Part shown: positions 1-9,552 of the stretch, piece after piece
How positions within the stretch are numbered: position 1 is the first letter of the stretch
Layout of the letters: every line of letters starts with the position of its first letter
DNA from: Agrobacterium sp. a22-2
GTDB taxonomy: Bacteria; Pseudomonadota; Alphaproteobacteria; Rhizobiales; Rhizobiaceae
Direction of reading: 5' to 3'
DNA length: 64,000 nt
NCBI RefSeq assembly: GCF_012276985.1
Contig: NZ_JAAXMM010000016.1
Coordinates: 62,001-126,000, forward strand
The notes under the pieces: generated by a model
The model's input: only the letters and a program-made list of their open reading frames with translations
What the model was told of the DNA's origin: nothing
The model's database searches: none
Made by a program: the position numbers and the translations under genes

Positions 1-8
1 TGAACGAG

Positions 9-497
9 ATGGAGAGATTTCAGGGGCTTCCGCCTGCGGAGCCCCGTGAGATGATTGGACTTTGGACTGGCCGGGGTATGCCGTCCGGCCACCCTCTGGA
101 CGGAGTGCTCGAGAACCTTGGCTGGTTTGGCAAACGGTTCTCGGCTCAGATGCGTGTCGATGCGCTGTTGTTCCGTGGAGGGGAAAACCGACTGGTTGCC
201 ATCGATCCGGCCTGGATCCCGCTCCGTCTTGCACTTCGTTTCCACAAGCTCGGAAGGACCCGAGCCGCAAGCAACCTCTTTTCCTATCTGCTGCGCAGGC
301 TGAGAGCCAAGGGCCCGGTTGCGTCGTTGAAAGCCATGCAGTTTCACGGGGTGACAAGTGCTGCGATGGCCTATGATACCCAGCCCATCATCGATCATTT
401 CCGCAAGGTCGACGATAATCGCGTCATGGGAGCTATGGTGATAGAAGGCGACGACCGCGTCTATTTTTTCGAACTCCAGCGCGTTGAAGAGATGTGA
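9..497 (+). CDS. DUF4334 (GXWXG) domain protein
   Basis: 162-residue protein of the GXWXG/DUF4334 family. The N-terminal half carries the family signature GLWTGRGMPSGHPLDG followed by LGWFGKRF (residues about 17-45); the C-terminal half has a basic RLRAKG stretch and AMAYDTQPIIDHFRKVDD, then the typical MVIEGDDRVYFFEL ending. No signal peptide or membrane segment. The family is soluble and of unknown biochemical function, often found in actinobacteria and proteobacteria near oxidoreductases. The ATG at 9 lies at the very edge of the window, so an upstream partner in the same operon cannot be excluded. Family confident, function unknown. Confidence 0.8.
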   Translation: MERFQGLPPAEPREMIGLWTGRGMPSGHPLDGVLENLGWFGKRFSAQMRVDALLFRGGENRLVAIDPAWIPLRLALRFHKLGRTRAASNLFSYLLRRLRAKGPVASLKAMQFHGVTSAAMAYDTQPIIDHFRKVDDNRVMGAMVIEGDDRVYFFELQRVEEM

Positions 498-731
498 ACC
501 TATTCGGAAGGACCGGCCTGCTTAAGCCACACTGCTCATCGCACATGCGGGTTCGTTATTGCGCTTGCTGCTTGGGGCTATCCAACTGCGGATTTCGGGC
601 GCGAGCAGATCGTTCCGTTCAGCAAAAGCGACAAAAACCGGTTAGTACGGCACGGACGCCGGAGCGCGGCCCTGCTTGCTGATGATCTGCGGCTCATGCC
701 CTCAGTCTCAAAGGTGAGTTGGAGCTTGAGT

Positions 732-855
732 TTACACCGACAATCAACAGGCAATGGCATTCTACATTGGGCTCGGATTTCAGGAGCTCTCACGCCGTCC
801 CCGCGATGATGATGGCTACGCTTTCGAAAATGCCCACCTGCGCTTGATTGGCTAG
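732..855 (+). pseudogene. Decayed C-terminus of a GNAT-like acetyltransferase
   Basis: The 498-1122 stretch has no intact gene. From about 732 a frame reads VYTDNQQAMAFYIGLGFQEL and ends AHLRLIG-stop at 853-855. This matches the usual C-terminal end of GNAT N-acetyltransferases (N-x-x-A-x-x-FY-x-x-LGF). The preceding part of the fold continues in another frame (GELELEF, 717-734), so one base appears to be missing near 731. A perfect hairpin follows the stop, as expected for a former gene end. The family call rests on this short motif only. Confidence 0.4.
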
Positions 856-862
856 CGTTGTA

Positions 863-889
863 GGGCGGCGAGAACCGCCGCCCTCTTGG
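863..889 (+). terminator. Hairpin after the acetyltransferase remnant
   Basis: Perfect 8-bp stem GGGCGGCG / CGCCGCCC with a 5-base loop (863-883), followed by TCTTGG. It starts 8 bases after the stop codon of the remnant. The weak T-tract makes it only a moderate intrinsic terminator. It may also insulate the LacI operon downstream. Confidence 0.5.
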
Positions 890-1122
890 CTCTTCTGGAA
901 ATTGCGAGTGACTGCCGACCGTCCGCTTGCCACGCAATTCGACGTGTCGAGTTTGGCCCGGGATTGACAGGCTTCGTGCTCTTGCTGCTTTCCGGGACTG
1001 GAGCGTCAGACGCGATGCAAAGCAGGCGCTTTCCCAGCGCATCTCTATCGAACTTCAAACGTCCTTTCACTCCAAGCCGCGGTTGCTCGGTGCCGAACTT
1101 GGTCGCGTCGTTCATTTTTCTC

Positions 1123-1151
1123 TTGACAGAACAGGTCCATAAACTGCTAAT
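1123..1151 (+). promoter_or_regulatory. Promoter of the LacI-sugar operon
   Basis: A consensus -35 box TTGACA (1123-1128) is followed after exactly 17 bp by GCTAAT (1146-1151), matching the last four bases of a TATAAT box. The -10 element lies inside the first of two palindromic operators, so a bound repressor would block polymerase directly. Confidence 0.6.
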
Positions 1152-1162
1152 GCGCATTAGCA
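1145..1162. promoter_or_regulatory. LacI-family operator O1 (perfect palindrome)
   Basis: The 18-bp sequence TGCTAATGCGCATTAGCA is its own reverse complement, with the central CG step typical of LacI/GalR operators. It overlaps the -10 box of the operon that begins with a LacI-family gene, which points to autoregulation. Confidence 0.75.
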
Positions 1163-1178
1163 GCTAATACGTATTAGC
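1163..1178. promoter_or_regulatory. LacI-family operator O2 (perfect palindrome)
   Basis: The 16-bp perfect palindrome GCTAATACGTATTAGC directly abuts O1; the centres are 17 bp apart. The half-site GCTAAT is shared with O1. It lies downstream of the -10 box, around the expected transcription start. Confidence 0.7.
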
Positions 1179-1205
1179 AGATTAGAGCCTTATGGAAACG
1201 GGAAC

Positions 1206-2264
1206 GTGGCAGCAACCAAGCGTCTGACCCAGAACGATATCGCGAAGATCGCCGGCGTCAGCCAGGCCACCGTTTCGCTAGTGTTGAATGGTGCGCCGAC
1301 GGCTCTCGCCCGAATTCCGGCGGAAACCCGGGAGCGTGTGCAGAAGGTCATCCGCACAACCGGTTATGTCGCTGATCCGATTGCGCGGCGCATGGCCAAG
1401 GGTCTCAACCGGATTTTGGGCGTTTTCACGTACGAGCCGGCTTTTCCCAGTGCCCAAGCGGATTTCTTCACGCCCTTCCTGCTCGGCATCGAGGAAGAGG
1501 CACAGCAGCAGAACTACGACCTGCTGCTTTTGACCAGCGCCGGCGTCGGCAACAACCGCAAGATCTTTTCAGAAGGCAACCGGCTACGCATTGCCGACGG
1601 TTGCCTTGTGCTCGGGCGCGAATTCGATCGCGCAGAGCTCGCCCGGCTGGTGGCCGAGGATTACCCATTTGTTGCGATCGGCCGACGTGAGGACGCTGGC
1701 GGACCCGTTCCTTACGTCGGCGGCGACTATGCAGCCGGCACCCGCGCGCTGGTCGAGAAGGCCTGTTCGCTGGGCCATTCGAAACTGGCCTATGTCGGAC
1801 CGCAGGGTCCGGCGGAATCCGTTGCCGACCGCTGGCTCGGATACCAGGCGGCGCTATCGGCCACCGGTGCGGAACAGGCGTTGCATATCGCCACCGTCAA
1901 CCGCCCCGCCGACGAGATTCTCGATACGATCCTGTCGGCAGGCGCGACGGCTGCCTTCTTCATCGAGTTGGCCGACGCCGTCCGGGTGGAGATCCTGGCG
2001 CGCGATCGTGGAATTTCGGTGCCCCGCGATCTGTCGATGATCGTGCTCGGCAGCCACATCCGCGCCGGACGCAGCGCCGTGCGCTTCACGTCCTATGAGA
2101 TCCCGCGCGAGGAGATGGGGCGGCAGGCGACCGCCATGCTGGTGACCCGCATCGAAACCGGCGGCGCCGGCAGCCAGATCCTTCTTCCCTGCGAGCCCGT
2201 CGCGGGAGAGACACTGGGACCCTGTCCTTCAGATCCAGCAGAAACAACGGATGGTATGACGTGA
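1206..2264 (+). CDS. LacI-family transcriptional regulator
   Basis: 352-residue repressor. The N-terminal helix-turn-helix (LTQNDIAKIAGVSQATVSLV, residues about 7-26) is the classic LacI/PurR reading head. It is followed by a periplasmic-binding-protein-like effector domain with FFTPFLLGIEEEA and the terminal SYEIPREEMG segment. The GTG at 1206 is preferred because it gives the canonical short N-terminal lead and follows a purine-rich GGAAACGGGAAC; the nearby ATG at 1192 is out of frame. The stop overlaps the start of the next gene by 4 bp (GTGA), so it is translated with the operon it probably controls. Likely effector: the sugar or polyol imported by the ABC system downstream (inference from context). 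Confidence 0.92.
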   Translation: MAATKRLTQNDIAKIAGVSQATVSLVLNGAPTALARIPAETRERVQKVIRTTGYVADPIARRMAKGLNRILGVFTYEPAFPSAQADFFTPFLLGIEEEAQQQNYDLLLLTSAGVGNNRKIFSEGNRLRIADGCLVLGREFDRAELARLVAEDYPFVAIGRREDAGGPVPYVGGDYAAGTRALVEKACSLGHSKLAYVGPQGPAESVADRWLGYQAALSATGAEQALHIATVNRPADEILDTILSAGATAAFFIELADAVRVEILARDRGISVPRDLSMIVLGSHIRAGRSAVRFTSYEIPREEMGRQATAMLVTRIETGGAGSQILLPCEPVAGETLGPCPSDPAETTDGMT

Positions 2265-3871
2265 AAGAGATGCGAGCAGATATTCTTGTCGTAGGTGGCG
2301 GTCTTGGCGGGGTCGCGGCAGCACTCGGTGCTGCGCGGGCCGGCAAACGCGTCATCATGACGGAAGAATACGACTGGATCGGCGGTCAGCTCACCAGCCA
2401 GGCCGTACCGTCCGACGAACATACCTGGGTCGAGCAGTTCGGCATCACCCGATCCTATCGCAAGCTGCGCCAGGGCGTGCGCCAGTATTACCGCGACCAC
2501 TATCCGCTCACCGAAGGCGCCCGCGCCTGGGCTGATCTCAATCCCGGCGGCGGCTGGGTCAGCCGCATCTGTGCCGAGCCGCGCGTCAGCCTTGCCGTGA
2601 TGGAAAGCATGCTCGCACCCTATCGCGGCGCTGACCGCCTGACGGTGCTGCAACCTTATCGGCCTGTGGCGGCTGACGTCGACGGCGATACCGTCCGTTC
2701 GATCACCGTTCGTCACCGCGACAGCGGCGCCGAGATCGTGATTTTCGCCGATTACATCCTCGATGCAACCGAGCTTGGGGATCTTTTGCCGATGACCGGC
2801 ACCGAATATGCCAAGGGCTTCGAGGCCCAGACCGACACGGGTGAGCCTAGTGCCCCGGCAGAGGCGCAGCCGGACAACGTCCAAGCCGTGTCGATCTGCT
2901 TTGCCATCGACCACGTGGATGGCGACCAGACGATCGACAAGCCGGAAAACTACGACTACTGGAAACACTACCAGCCGCATTTTTGGGGTGGCCCGATGCT
3001 GGGCCTGACCGCCCCGCATCCGCGCACGCTGGAGCACACGACCCGCTCCTTTACGCCAAACCCCGACGACGATCCGCTTCTCGTCGATGCCGACCAGCGC
3101 AAGGGCGGCGGTGACGAGAACCTCTGGATCTTCCGGCGCATCGCCGCCCGCAAGAATTTTGCGCCCGGCTTCTACACGTCCGACGTCTGCCTCGTGAACT
3201 GGCCGATGATCGACTACATGGACGGCACGATCATCGACGTTTCCGAAGCGGAAAAGGCGCGGCACCTGAAGTCGGCTGCCGACCTGTCCTATTCGGTTTT
3301 CTACTGGCTGCAGACGGAAGCACCGCGCCTCGATGGCGGAGCGGGTTATCGCGGCCTGCGCCTGCGTGGCGATATCACCGGTACCGAGCACGGCCTTGCC
3401 ATGGCGCCTTATGTGCGTGAAAGCCGGCGCATCATGCCGGTCACCCGCATCGTCGAACAGGATCTGTCCTTTACGGTGCGCGGCGAAAAGGGTGCGGTCC
3501 GCTACCGCGACAGCATCGGCATCGGCATGTACCGGATCGACCTGCACCCCTCGACTGGTGGCGACAACTATGTCGACGTACCGTCCTGCCCGTTCGAGAT
3601 CCCGCTCGGCGCACTTCTGCCGCAACGGATGAAGAACCTGATCCCGGCCGGCAAGAACATTGGCACCACCCATATCACCAACGGCTGCTACCGCCTGCAT
3701 CCGGTCGAATGGAATATCGGCGAAGTTGCCGGGATGCTGGCCGCCTTCAGTCTCGAAAAGGGCCTGACGCCGCATCAGGTGCAGGCCGACGACAAGCACC
3801 TTCACGACTTTCAGGCAGCACTGACCCGCGAGGGCATCGAGATCCGCTGGCCCGAGGTCGCGGCCTATTAA
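2261..3871 (+). CDS. FAD-dependent oxidoreductase (FAD_oxidored family)
   Basis: 536-residue flavoprotein of the FAD-dependent oxidoreductase family related to PF12831. The N-terminus has the dinucleotide fold DILVVGGGLGGVAAALGAA (GxGxxG at residues 12-17) and the flavin contact YDWIGGQLTSQ. A second conserved block AGKNIGTTHITNGCYRLHP near residue 465 closes the FAD site. No signal peptide. It lies between the LacI gene (4-bp overlap) and a sugar ABC importer, so it probably oxidises the imported substrate or a derivative; the substrate is not readable from sequence. Family confident, reaction unknown. Confidence 0.85.
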   Translation: MKEMRADILVVGGGLGGVAAALGAARAGKRVIMTEEYDWIGGQLTSQAVPSDEHTWVEQFGITRSYRKLRQGVRQYYRDHYPLTEGARAWADLNPGGGWVSRICAEPRVSLAVMESMLAPYRGADRLTVLQPYRPVAADVDGDTVRSITVRHRDSGAEIVIFADYILDATELGDLLPMTGTEYAKGFEAQTDTGEPSAPAEAQPDNVQAVSICFAIDHVDGDQTIDKPENYDYWKHYQPHFWGGPMLGLTAPHPRTLEHTTRSFTPNPDDDPLLVDADQRKGGGDENLWIFRRIAARKNFAPGFYTSDVCLVNWPMIDYMDGTIIDVSEAEKARHLKSAADLSYSVFYWLQTEAPRLDGGAGYRGLRLRGDITGTEHGLAMAPYVRESRRIMPVTRIVEQDLSFTVRGEKGAVRYRDSIGIGMYRIDLHPSTGGDNYVDVPSCPFEIPLGALLPQRMKNLIPAGKNIGTTHITNGCYRLHPVEWNIGEVAGMLAAFSLEKGLTPHQVQADDKHLHDFQAALTREGIEIRWPEVAAY

Positions 3872-3920
3872 GCCACACTACCATCTGTAGCTCGAACCCA
3901 TCTTTGGAGGAGGACTGGGA

Positions 3921-5183
3921 ATGCCCTATCATCTGACGTTGAAATCGACTGTCTTTGCGCTCGGTCTTCTGGGACTGGGCGGCATTGCCCAGGCTCAGTA
4001 CGCCGTGAACCTGCGGATGACCATCTGGAGTGCCAACGAGGCACATCTGAAGCTGTTCAACGACATCGCCGCCGGCTTCAAGAAAGAGCATCCGAACGTC
4101 ACGGTGGCCTACGAGTCGCTGCCGTTCGATACCTACACGACGGCGCTGACCACCCAGATTGCCGGTGGCAACGCTCCCGACATGGCCTGGATCTTCGAGA
4201 CCTCGGCCTACGACTTCGTCAAGTCGGGAGCGCTCTATCCGCTGTCCGACACGCTGAAGGCTGCCAAGGGCTATAATCTCGAGGAAGTCAGCGCCGGTGC
4301 GACCGAGCGCTGGACGCAGGATGGCGCGCTCTATGCCTATCCGTTCTCGACCTCGCCATTTGCGATGTTCGTCAACAACGACGTCATCAAGGCCGCCGGT
4401 GCAAAGACCCCGGCCGAGATGATCGCGAGCGGTGAGTGGACCTGGGATACCGCCATCGCCACCGCATCGGCTGTCGGCAAATCCGGCAAGGGTGGGCTGG
4501 TCGTGCGCGACTTCAACTACCAGAACTGGCAGTACCTGACGTCGGTCTGGAACGGCTGGGGTGCGTCGCCCTGGAGCGAGGACGGCAAGACCTGCAGCAT
4601 GGCCGACAAGCCGATGGCGGACGCCCTGTCCTTCATCCACGACGCCATCTTCACGAAGAAGGCGATGCCGGGCCCTGGCGAGACCGTCGACTTCTTCGCC
4701 GGCAATGCGGCGATGACCATCACGCAGATCAGCCGCGCCTCGCTGCTGCCCAAGGACAAGCCGTTCTCCTGGGATCTCGTGCCGCTGCCGAAGGGGCCGG
4801 CCGGGGAATATGCGCTGATCGGCCAGGCCGGAATCGGCGTCATGCAGTCGGGCAAGAACGCCAAGACGGCGGCGGAGTTCGTCGCCTACATGACCAACCC
4901 GGAAAACTCGGCGAAACTCAGCCAGTTCTTTCCGTCGGCGCGCAAGTCGCTGCTGAATGCCGAGGTGCTGAAGAAGACCAATCCGCTGCTCAGCCAGGAG
5001 CAGATCGAAAAGGTCGTGATCAACGGCATTGCCACCGGCAAGGTCATGCCCGGTCATAGCGGCTTTGCCCAGATCCAGCAGATGGTGCGCTCGAACCTGG
5101 ACGCCGTCTGGCGCCCGGAAGCGGACGTGCCCGGCTCGCTGCAGAAGATCTGCGGCCAGATCGGCCCGCTGCTGAAGCGCTGA
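3921..5183 (+). CDS. Sugar ABC transporter substrate-binding protein
   Basis: 420-residue family 1 extracellular solute-binding protein (MalE/UgpB type). The signal peptide covers residues 1-25, with likely cleavage after AQA, so the mature protein is periplasmic. The mature part starts with VNLRMTIWSANEAHLKLFNDI and contains the family hallmark PDMAWIFETSAYDFVKSGAL. An AGGAGGA-type ribosome site lies just upstream (3906-3911). The gene begins 49 bp after the oxidoreductase and ends 10 bp before the first permease. The ligand is probably a carbohydrate or polyol; specificity cannot be assigned. Confidence 0.92.
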   Translation: MPYHLTLKSTVFALGLLGLGGIAQAQYAVNLRMTIWSANEAHLKLFNDIAAGFKKEHPNVTVAYESLPFDTYTTALTTQIAGGNAPDMAWIFETSAYDFVKSGALYPLSDTLKAAKGYNLEEVSAGATERWTQDGALYAYPFSTSPFAMFVNNDVIKAAGAKTPAEMIASGEWTWDTAIATASAVGKSGKGGLVVRDFNYQNWQYLTSVWNGWGASPWSEDGKTCSMADKPMADALSFIHDAIFTKKAMPGPGETVDFFAGNAAMTITQISRASLLPKDKPFSWDLVPLPKGPAGEYALIGQAGIGVMQSGKNAKTAAEFVAYMTNPENSAKLSQFFPSARKSLLNAEVLKKTNPLLSQEQIEKVVINGIATGKVMPGHSGFAQIQQMVRSNLDAVWRPEADVPGSLQKICGQIGPLLKR

Positions 5184-5193
5184 GGAGATCGTC

Positions 5194-6129
5194 ATGGCTG
5201 TCGCGCATCATCATCACGAAACGTCGAAGACCGGCGCACCGCTGCCGTTCTGGACGATTGCGCGGCGCGACAGCCTCGCCGGCTTCCTGTTCATCGCGCC
5301 GCAACTGATCGGCATCATCACCTTCGTGCTGGTGCCGCTCGGCCTGGTGTTCTGGTATTCGCTGCATGAGTGGAACGTGCTGGCCAACACGTTCACCTTC
5401 ACCGGCAGCCAGAACTACCGGATGGTGCTTGAAGACACCAACCTTCTCGAGGTGCTTGGCGCCACGGCCATCTTCTCGGTCGGCCTCGTCGTGCTCAACA
5501 TGTCGCTGGCGCTGCTGCTCGCCGTGCTGCTCAACCAGAAGCTCGCCGGCATCGCTGTCTTCCGCACGCTGTTCTTCTCGCCGGTCGTGGTCTCGCTGGT
5601 CGCCTGGACGATCGTCTGGGGTTTTCTGCTGCAGAAGAACGGCGGCATCAACGGCATGCTGCTGATGGTCGGCATCGAAGGCCCAAACTGGCTGCGCGAG
5701 GACGTAACCGCGATGATCTCGGTCATCGTCGTGCAGGTGTTCAAGAATGTCGGGCTCAACATGATCCTGTTTCTCGCCGCGCTGCAGGGCGTGCCGAAGG
5801 AGTTGTACGAAGCGGCCCGCATCGATGGTGCGCCGGCGTTCAAGCAGTTCCGCCGGATCACGCTGCCGCTGATCAGCCCGACCATTCTCTTGACCTCGAT
5901 CATCACCATCGTCGGTTCGCTGCAGGTGTTCGCGCAGATCGCGGTGCTCACCCAAGGCGGCCCCGGCCTCTCGACCACGGTGCTCGTCTATTACCTCTAC
6001 CAGCAGGCCTTCCAGTTCCACTATTTCGGCTACGACTCGACGCTCTCCATCCTGCTTTTCGTCATCGTCGCCGTCCTGACCTTTGCCCAGTGGCAGATGC
6101 GCAAGAGGATCGTGTTCTATGAAAACTGA
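5194..6129 (+). CDS. Sugar ABC transporter permease (MalF type)
   Basis: 311-residue inner-membrane permease with about six hydrophobic helices, beginning at residue 28 (LAGFLFIAPQLIGIITFVLV). The EAA loop that contacts the ATPase is present near residue 209 (EAARIDGAPAFKQFRRITLPL). It has the short N-terminal tail of UgpA/MalF-like permeases of this class and a curious HHHH run at residues 5-8. A GAGGAG ribosome site precedes the ATG. The 3' end overlaps the next permease by 11 bp. Confidence 0.93.
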   Translation: MAVAHHHHETSKTGAPLPFWTIARRDSLAGFLFIAPQLIGIITFVLVPLGLVFWYSLHEWNVLANTFTFTGSQNYRMVLEDTNLLEVLGATAIFSVGLVVLNMSLALLLAVLLNQKLAGIAVFRTLFFSPVVVSLVAWTIVWGFLLQKNGGINGMLLMVGIEGPNWLREDVTAMISVIVVQVFKNVGLNMILFLAALQGVPKELYEAARIDGAPAFKQFRRITLPLISPTILLTSIITIVGSLQVFAQIAVLTQGGPGLSTTVLVYYLYQQAFQFHYFGYDSTLSILLFVIVAVLTFAQWQMRKRIVFYEN

Positions 6130-6961
6130 CCTTTCGCCGCGCCTTCGGGTGGCGCTCTACGGCCTGATGTGCGTGCTGCTCATCCCGTTCGTCTTTCCGA
6201 CCTGGTGGATGGTGACATCGTCGATCAAGCCGATCAGCGACATCTTTGCCTTTCCGCCTCAACTGATCCCGAAGAACTACGACTGGACGACCTATTCGAA
6301 GGTCTTCGAGTTGCAGCCCTTCGTGCAGCAGTACTGGAATTCGGCCTATATCGCCGCTGTCGTCACGATCGGTACGATGGTCGTGTCGTCGATGGCCGGC
6401 TACGCCTTCGCGCGGATCAGATTTCCCTATGCCGACACGATCTTCATGATCGTTCTGCTCGGCCTCCTGATCCCTTCGGAGGTGACGATCGTGCCGCTGT
6501 TCCAGATGTTTTTGAAGGCCGGCATGGTCAACACCCACTGGCCGCTGATCCTGGTGCCGATCTTCGGCGCACCGAGCGTGTTCGCCACCTTCGTCATGCG
6601 GCAGTTCTTCGTTACGCTGCCGGCCGAACTGGAGGAGGCAGCCCGCGTCGATGGTCTCGACCGCTTCAAGATCTTCCGAAAGATCGCCCTGCCGTTGGCA
6701 AAGCCGGCGCTGGCCTCGGTGGCGATCTTCACCTTTCTGCACTCGTGGAACCTGTTCCTCGAACCGATCGTGTTCCTGTCGACTGCGGAAAAGTTCACCC
6801 TGCCGCAGGCGCTGACGCAGTACACCGATGCCTATGGTGGGCCGATGTGGAACATCCAGCTCGCCGCCGCGACGCTGACGGCGCTGCCCGTCCTCATCGT
6901 CTTCATCATCGCTCAGAAACAGTTCGTCGAAGGACTGGCGCATACCGGCCTGAAGGGCTGA
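6119..6961 (+). CDS. Sugar ABC transporter permease (MalG type)
   Basis: 280-residue second permease. The start is the ATG at 6119 (MKTDLSPRLRVALYG), which overlaps the upstream stop by 11 bp; an earlier in-frame codon at 6083 would only add residues that duplicate coding sequence of the first permease. Six transmembrane segments are evident, and the EAA motif reads EEAARVDGLDRFKIFRKIALPL near residue 178. It forms the heterodimeric membrane channel with its neighbour. Confidence 0.93.
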   Translation: MKTDLSPRLRVALYGLMCVLLIPFVFPTWWMVTSSIKPISDIFAFPPQLIPKNYDWTTYSKVFELQPFVQQYWNSAYIAAVVTIGTMVVSSMAGYAFARIRFPYADTIFMIVLLGLLIPSEVTIVPLFQMFLKAGMVNTHWPLILVPIFGAPSVFATFVMRQFFVTLPAELEEAARVDGLDRFKIFRKIALPLAKPALASVAIFTFLHSWNLFLEPIVFLSTAEKFTLPQALTQYTDAYGGPMWNIQLAAATLTALPVLIVFIIAQKQFVEGLAHTGLKG

Positions 6962-6977
6962 ACAACGGGATCCCATC

Positions 6978-8030
<1,053 letters not shown>

Positions 8031-8203
8031 TCCAACGGACATCACGATACCCGGTCGAAGCACAACAGTCTGAGTTCACGTGCGCGAACAAGGATGAATC
8101 ACGGGCAGAAGTCGCACTTCAAGGCAGAGCCGCGCCTTTTGACCTTGCCCCGCAGAACTAATCCATTTTGAAGTAAGCTCTGGCCCATTGAGAGGACCAG
8201 AGA

Positions 8204-8290
8204 ATTAAGCGCAACCGTTTCACGGTCCAACAGATTATCGGCATGATGACGGAACACGAGGCAGGCACGCGGGTCTCTGAGTTATGCCGA
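8204..8290 (+). pseudogene. 5' fragment of an IS3-family (IS407-like) orfA
   Basis: Within the 8031-8485 gap, positions 8204-8290 translate to KRNRFTVQQIIGMMTEHEAG and on to SELCR. This is the conserved start of IS407-type OrfA transposase subunits (KRSRFTEEQIIGxLKEHEAG). The expected ATG is ATT here and the frame ends at a TGA a few codons later (8315-8317). Only the first 29 codons survive and no orfB is seen. The rest of the gap shows no gene. It marks an old insertion scar between two operons. Confidence 0.6.
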
Positions 8291-8485
8291 TCCGCTGCAC
8301 TTTTCCGGTTCTCCTGAAGGTGTCGATGGTTCGAATCCCTTAAAGGCGACGACGTCCCGCCAGATTGACGCCATGGTTCAGTGGCCATGGTATGGCACGA
8401 TTGTAAATCGCCGACTGTCGATTGTCAGCAAGGGCCATCCAACCTCGAACCGTACTGTCGGCGGATGGCTAATCGTCGAATACCC

Positions 8486-9382
8486 TTACCCGACCCTTGA
8501 GACGCCGTGGGATCCGCTAAGTTCGGCAAGGACTTCATGGAGCCGCGCGATGATCTCGCCGCGGGGAGAGAGCGTGCGCTCGACGATGCCGATCTGGCGC
8601 GTCACCTGCGGTTCGCCGAACGGAAACCGTCTTAGGTCCTGACCCTCTGGCTCTTCTAGCGCGACATGTGGCACCACCGAAATCCCAAGCCCGTGGCGCA
8701 CGCATGTCACGATCGAGCCGATGGTGTCTATCTCGGCCACGTCGTTGGTGACCACGCCCATCCGGGAGATCTCGGTGTCAATCAGATTCGCCAGAGGCAC
8801 CGAACTGCGGAAGCGAACGAACGGCAGGGTGGCAAGCATCTCTACCGGGTCTTTCACCTGCATGACTTTCGGCGCGATGATCAGCAGGGGCTCTTTCAGG
8901 AACGGACTCCACCGAAGCGCAGCCGGAAAGCCCGTGTGCTCTGCGACCACGGCGGCGTCGAGCCGGCCTGCCGCCACATCGGCGATCAGCTGACTTGAAA
9001 GCCCGACCCGCAGGTTGACCTTGAGCGCGGGATACTCCATCCGCATCTGTGAGATGGTACGCGGTAGCAGCCCAAGGCCACTGGTTCTGACGGTTCCCAG
9101 CATCAGAGTTCCAGCGATCCGGTCCCCCCTCAAGCTCGCCTTAGTGTCGGCTTCCAGGCGAAGGATGTCATGCGCCATTTCAATGGTTTGAAGGCCCTGT
9201 GGCGTCAGCTTTGGAGGCCGTGACGACCGATCGAAAAGGGCAACTCCCAGTTCCAGTTCCAATGCCTGAACCTGCTGGCTGACGGCGGATGCAGTCAGAT
9301 GCACGACTTCTGCCGCCTTGGCGAAGGTGCCATGCGTTCCGATCGCAATCAGGGTCTTGAGTTGACGCGTATCCATTTTCAT
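8486..9382 (-). CDS. LysR-family transcriptional regulator
   Basis: 298-residue LysR regulator. The N-terminal winged helix reads MDTRQLKTLIAIGTHGTFAKAAE and HLTASAVSQQVQALELELG, followed by the LysR substrate-binding domain. The start at 9382 (MKMDTRQ) is chosen because AAGGA lies 7 bases upstream; an ATG at 9400 would add six residues. It is divergent from the hydroxyacid dehydrogenase gene across about 170 bp and is therefore the likely regulator of the dehydrogenase-RraA-TTT operon. The effector is unknown. Confidence 0.9.
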   Translation of the reverse strand: MKMDTRQLKTLIAIGTHGTFAKAAEVVHLTASAVSQQVQALELELGVALFDRSSRPPKLTPQGLQTIEMAHDILRLEADTKASLRGDRIAGTLMLGTVRTSGLGLLPRTISQMRMEYPALKVNLRVGLSSQLIADVAAGRLDAAVVAEHTGFPAALRWSPFLKEPLLIIAPKVMQVKDPVEMLATLPFVRFRSSVPLANLIDTEISRMGVVTNDVAEIDTIGSIVTCVRHGLGISVVPHVALEEPEGQDLRRFPFGEPQVTRQIGIVERTLSPRGEIIARLHEVLAELSGSHGVSRVG

Positions 9383-9552
9383 CCAGTTATCCTTAATCAA
9401 ACAACCAGATTTATTCGCTTTTGTGAAGAGCTACTTTCGATTATCCCAAGAAGTGAGGAGTATCTGCGATCGCTGGGAGGCCGTCGTAGATCAAGCAAGT
9501 CCCTAGAAAAGCGAATACTGCCCATCGCGTGCGGTCGGGTCGGAGATGATGC

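Noticed and set aside
494..1167. Several open frames of 60-150 codons on both strands
   Set aside because: No motif, ribosome site or hydrophobicity pattern supports them; the only protein-like stretch is the acetyltransferase tail at 732-855.
2093..5195. Long minus-strand open frames opposite the oxidoreductase and binding-protein genes
   Set aside because: They are shadows of high-GC coding sequence on the plus strand, with His/Arg/Gly/Val-rich low-information translations.
8325..8350. GGTTCGAATCC resembling the T-arm of a tRNA
   Set aside because: The flanking bases do not form a T-stem and no acceptor, D or anticodon arms can be folded around it; could be a decayed attachment site but cannot be supported.
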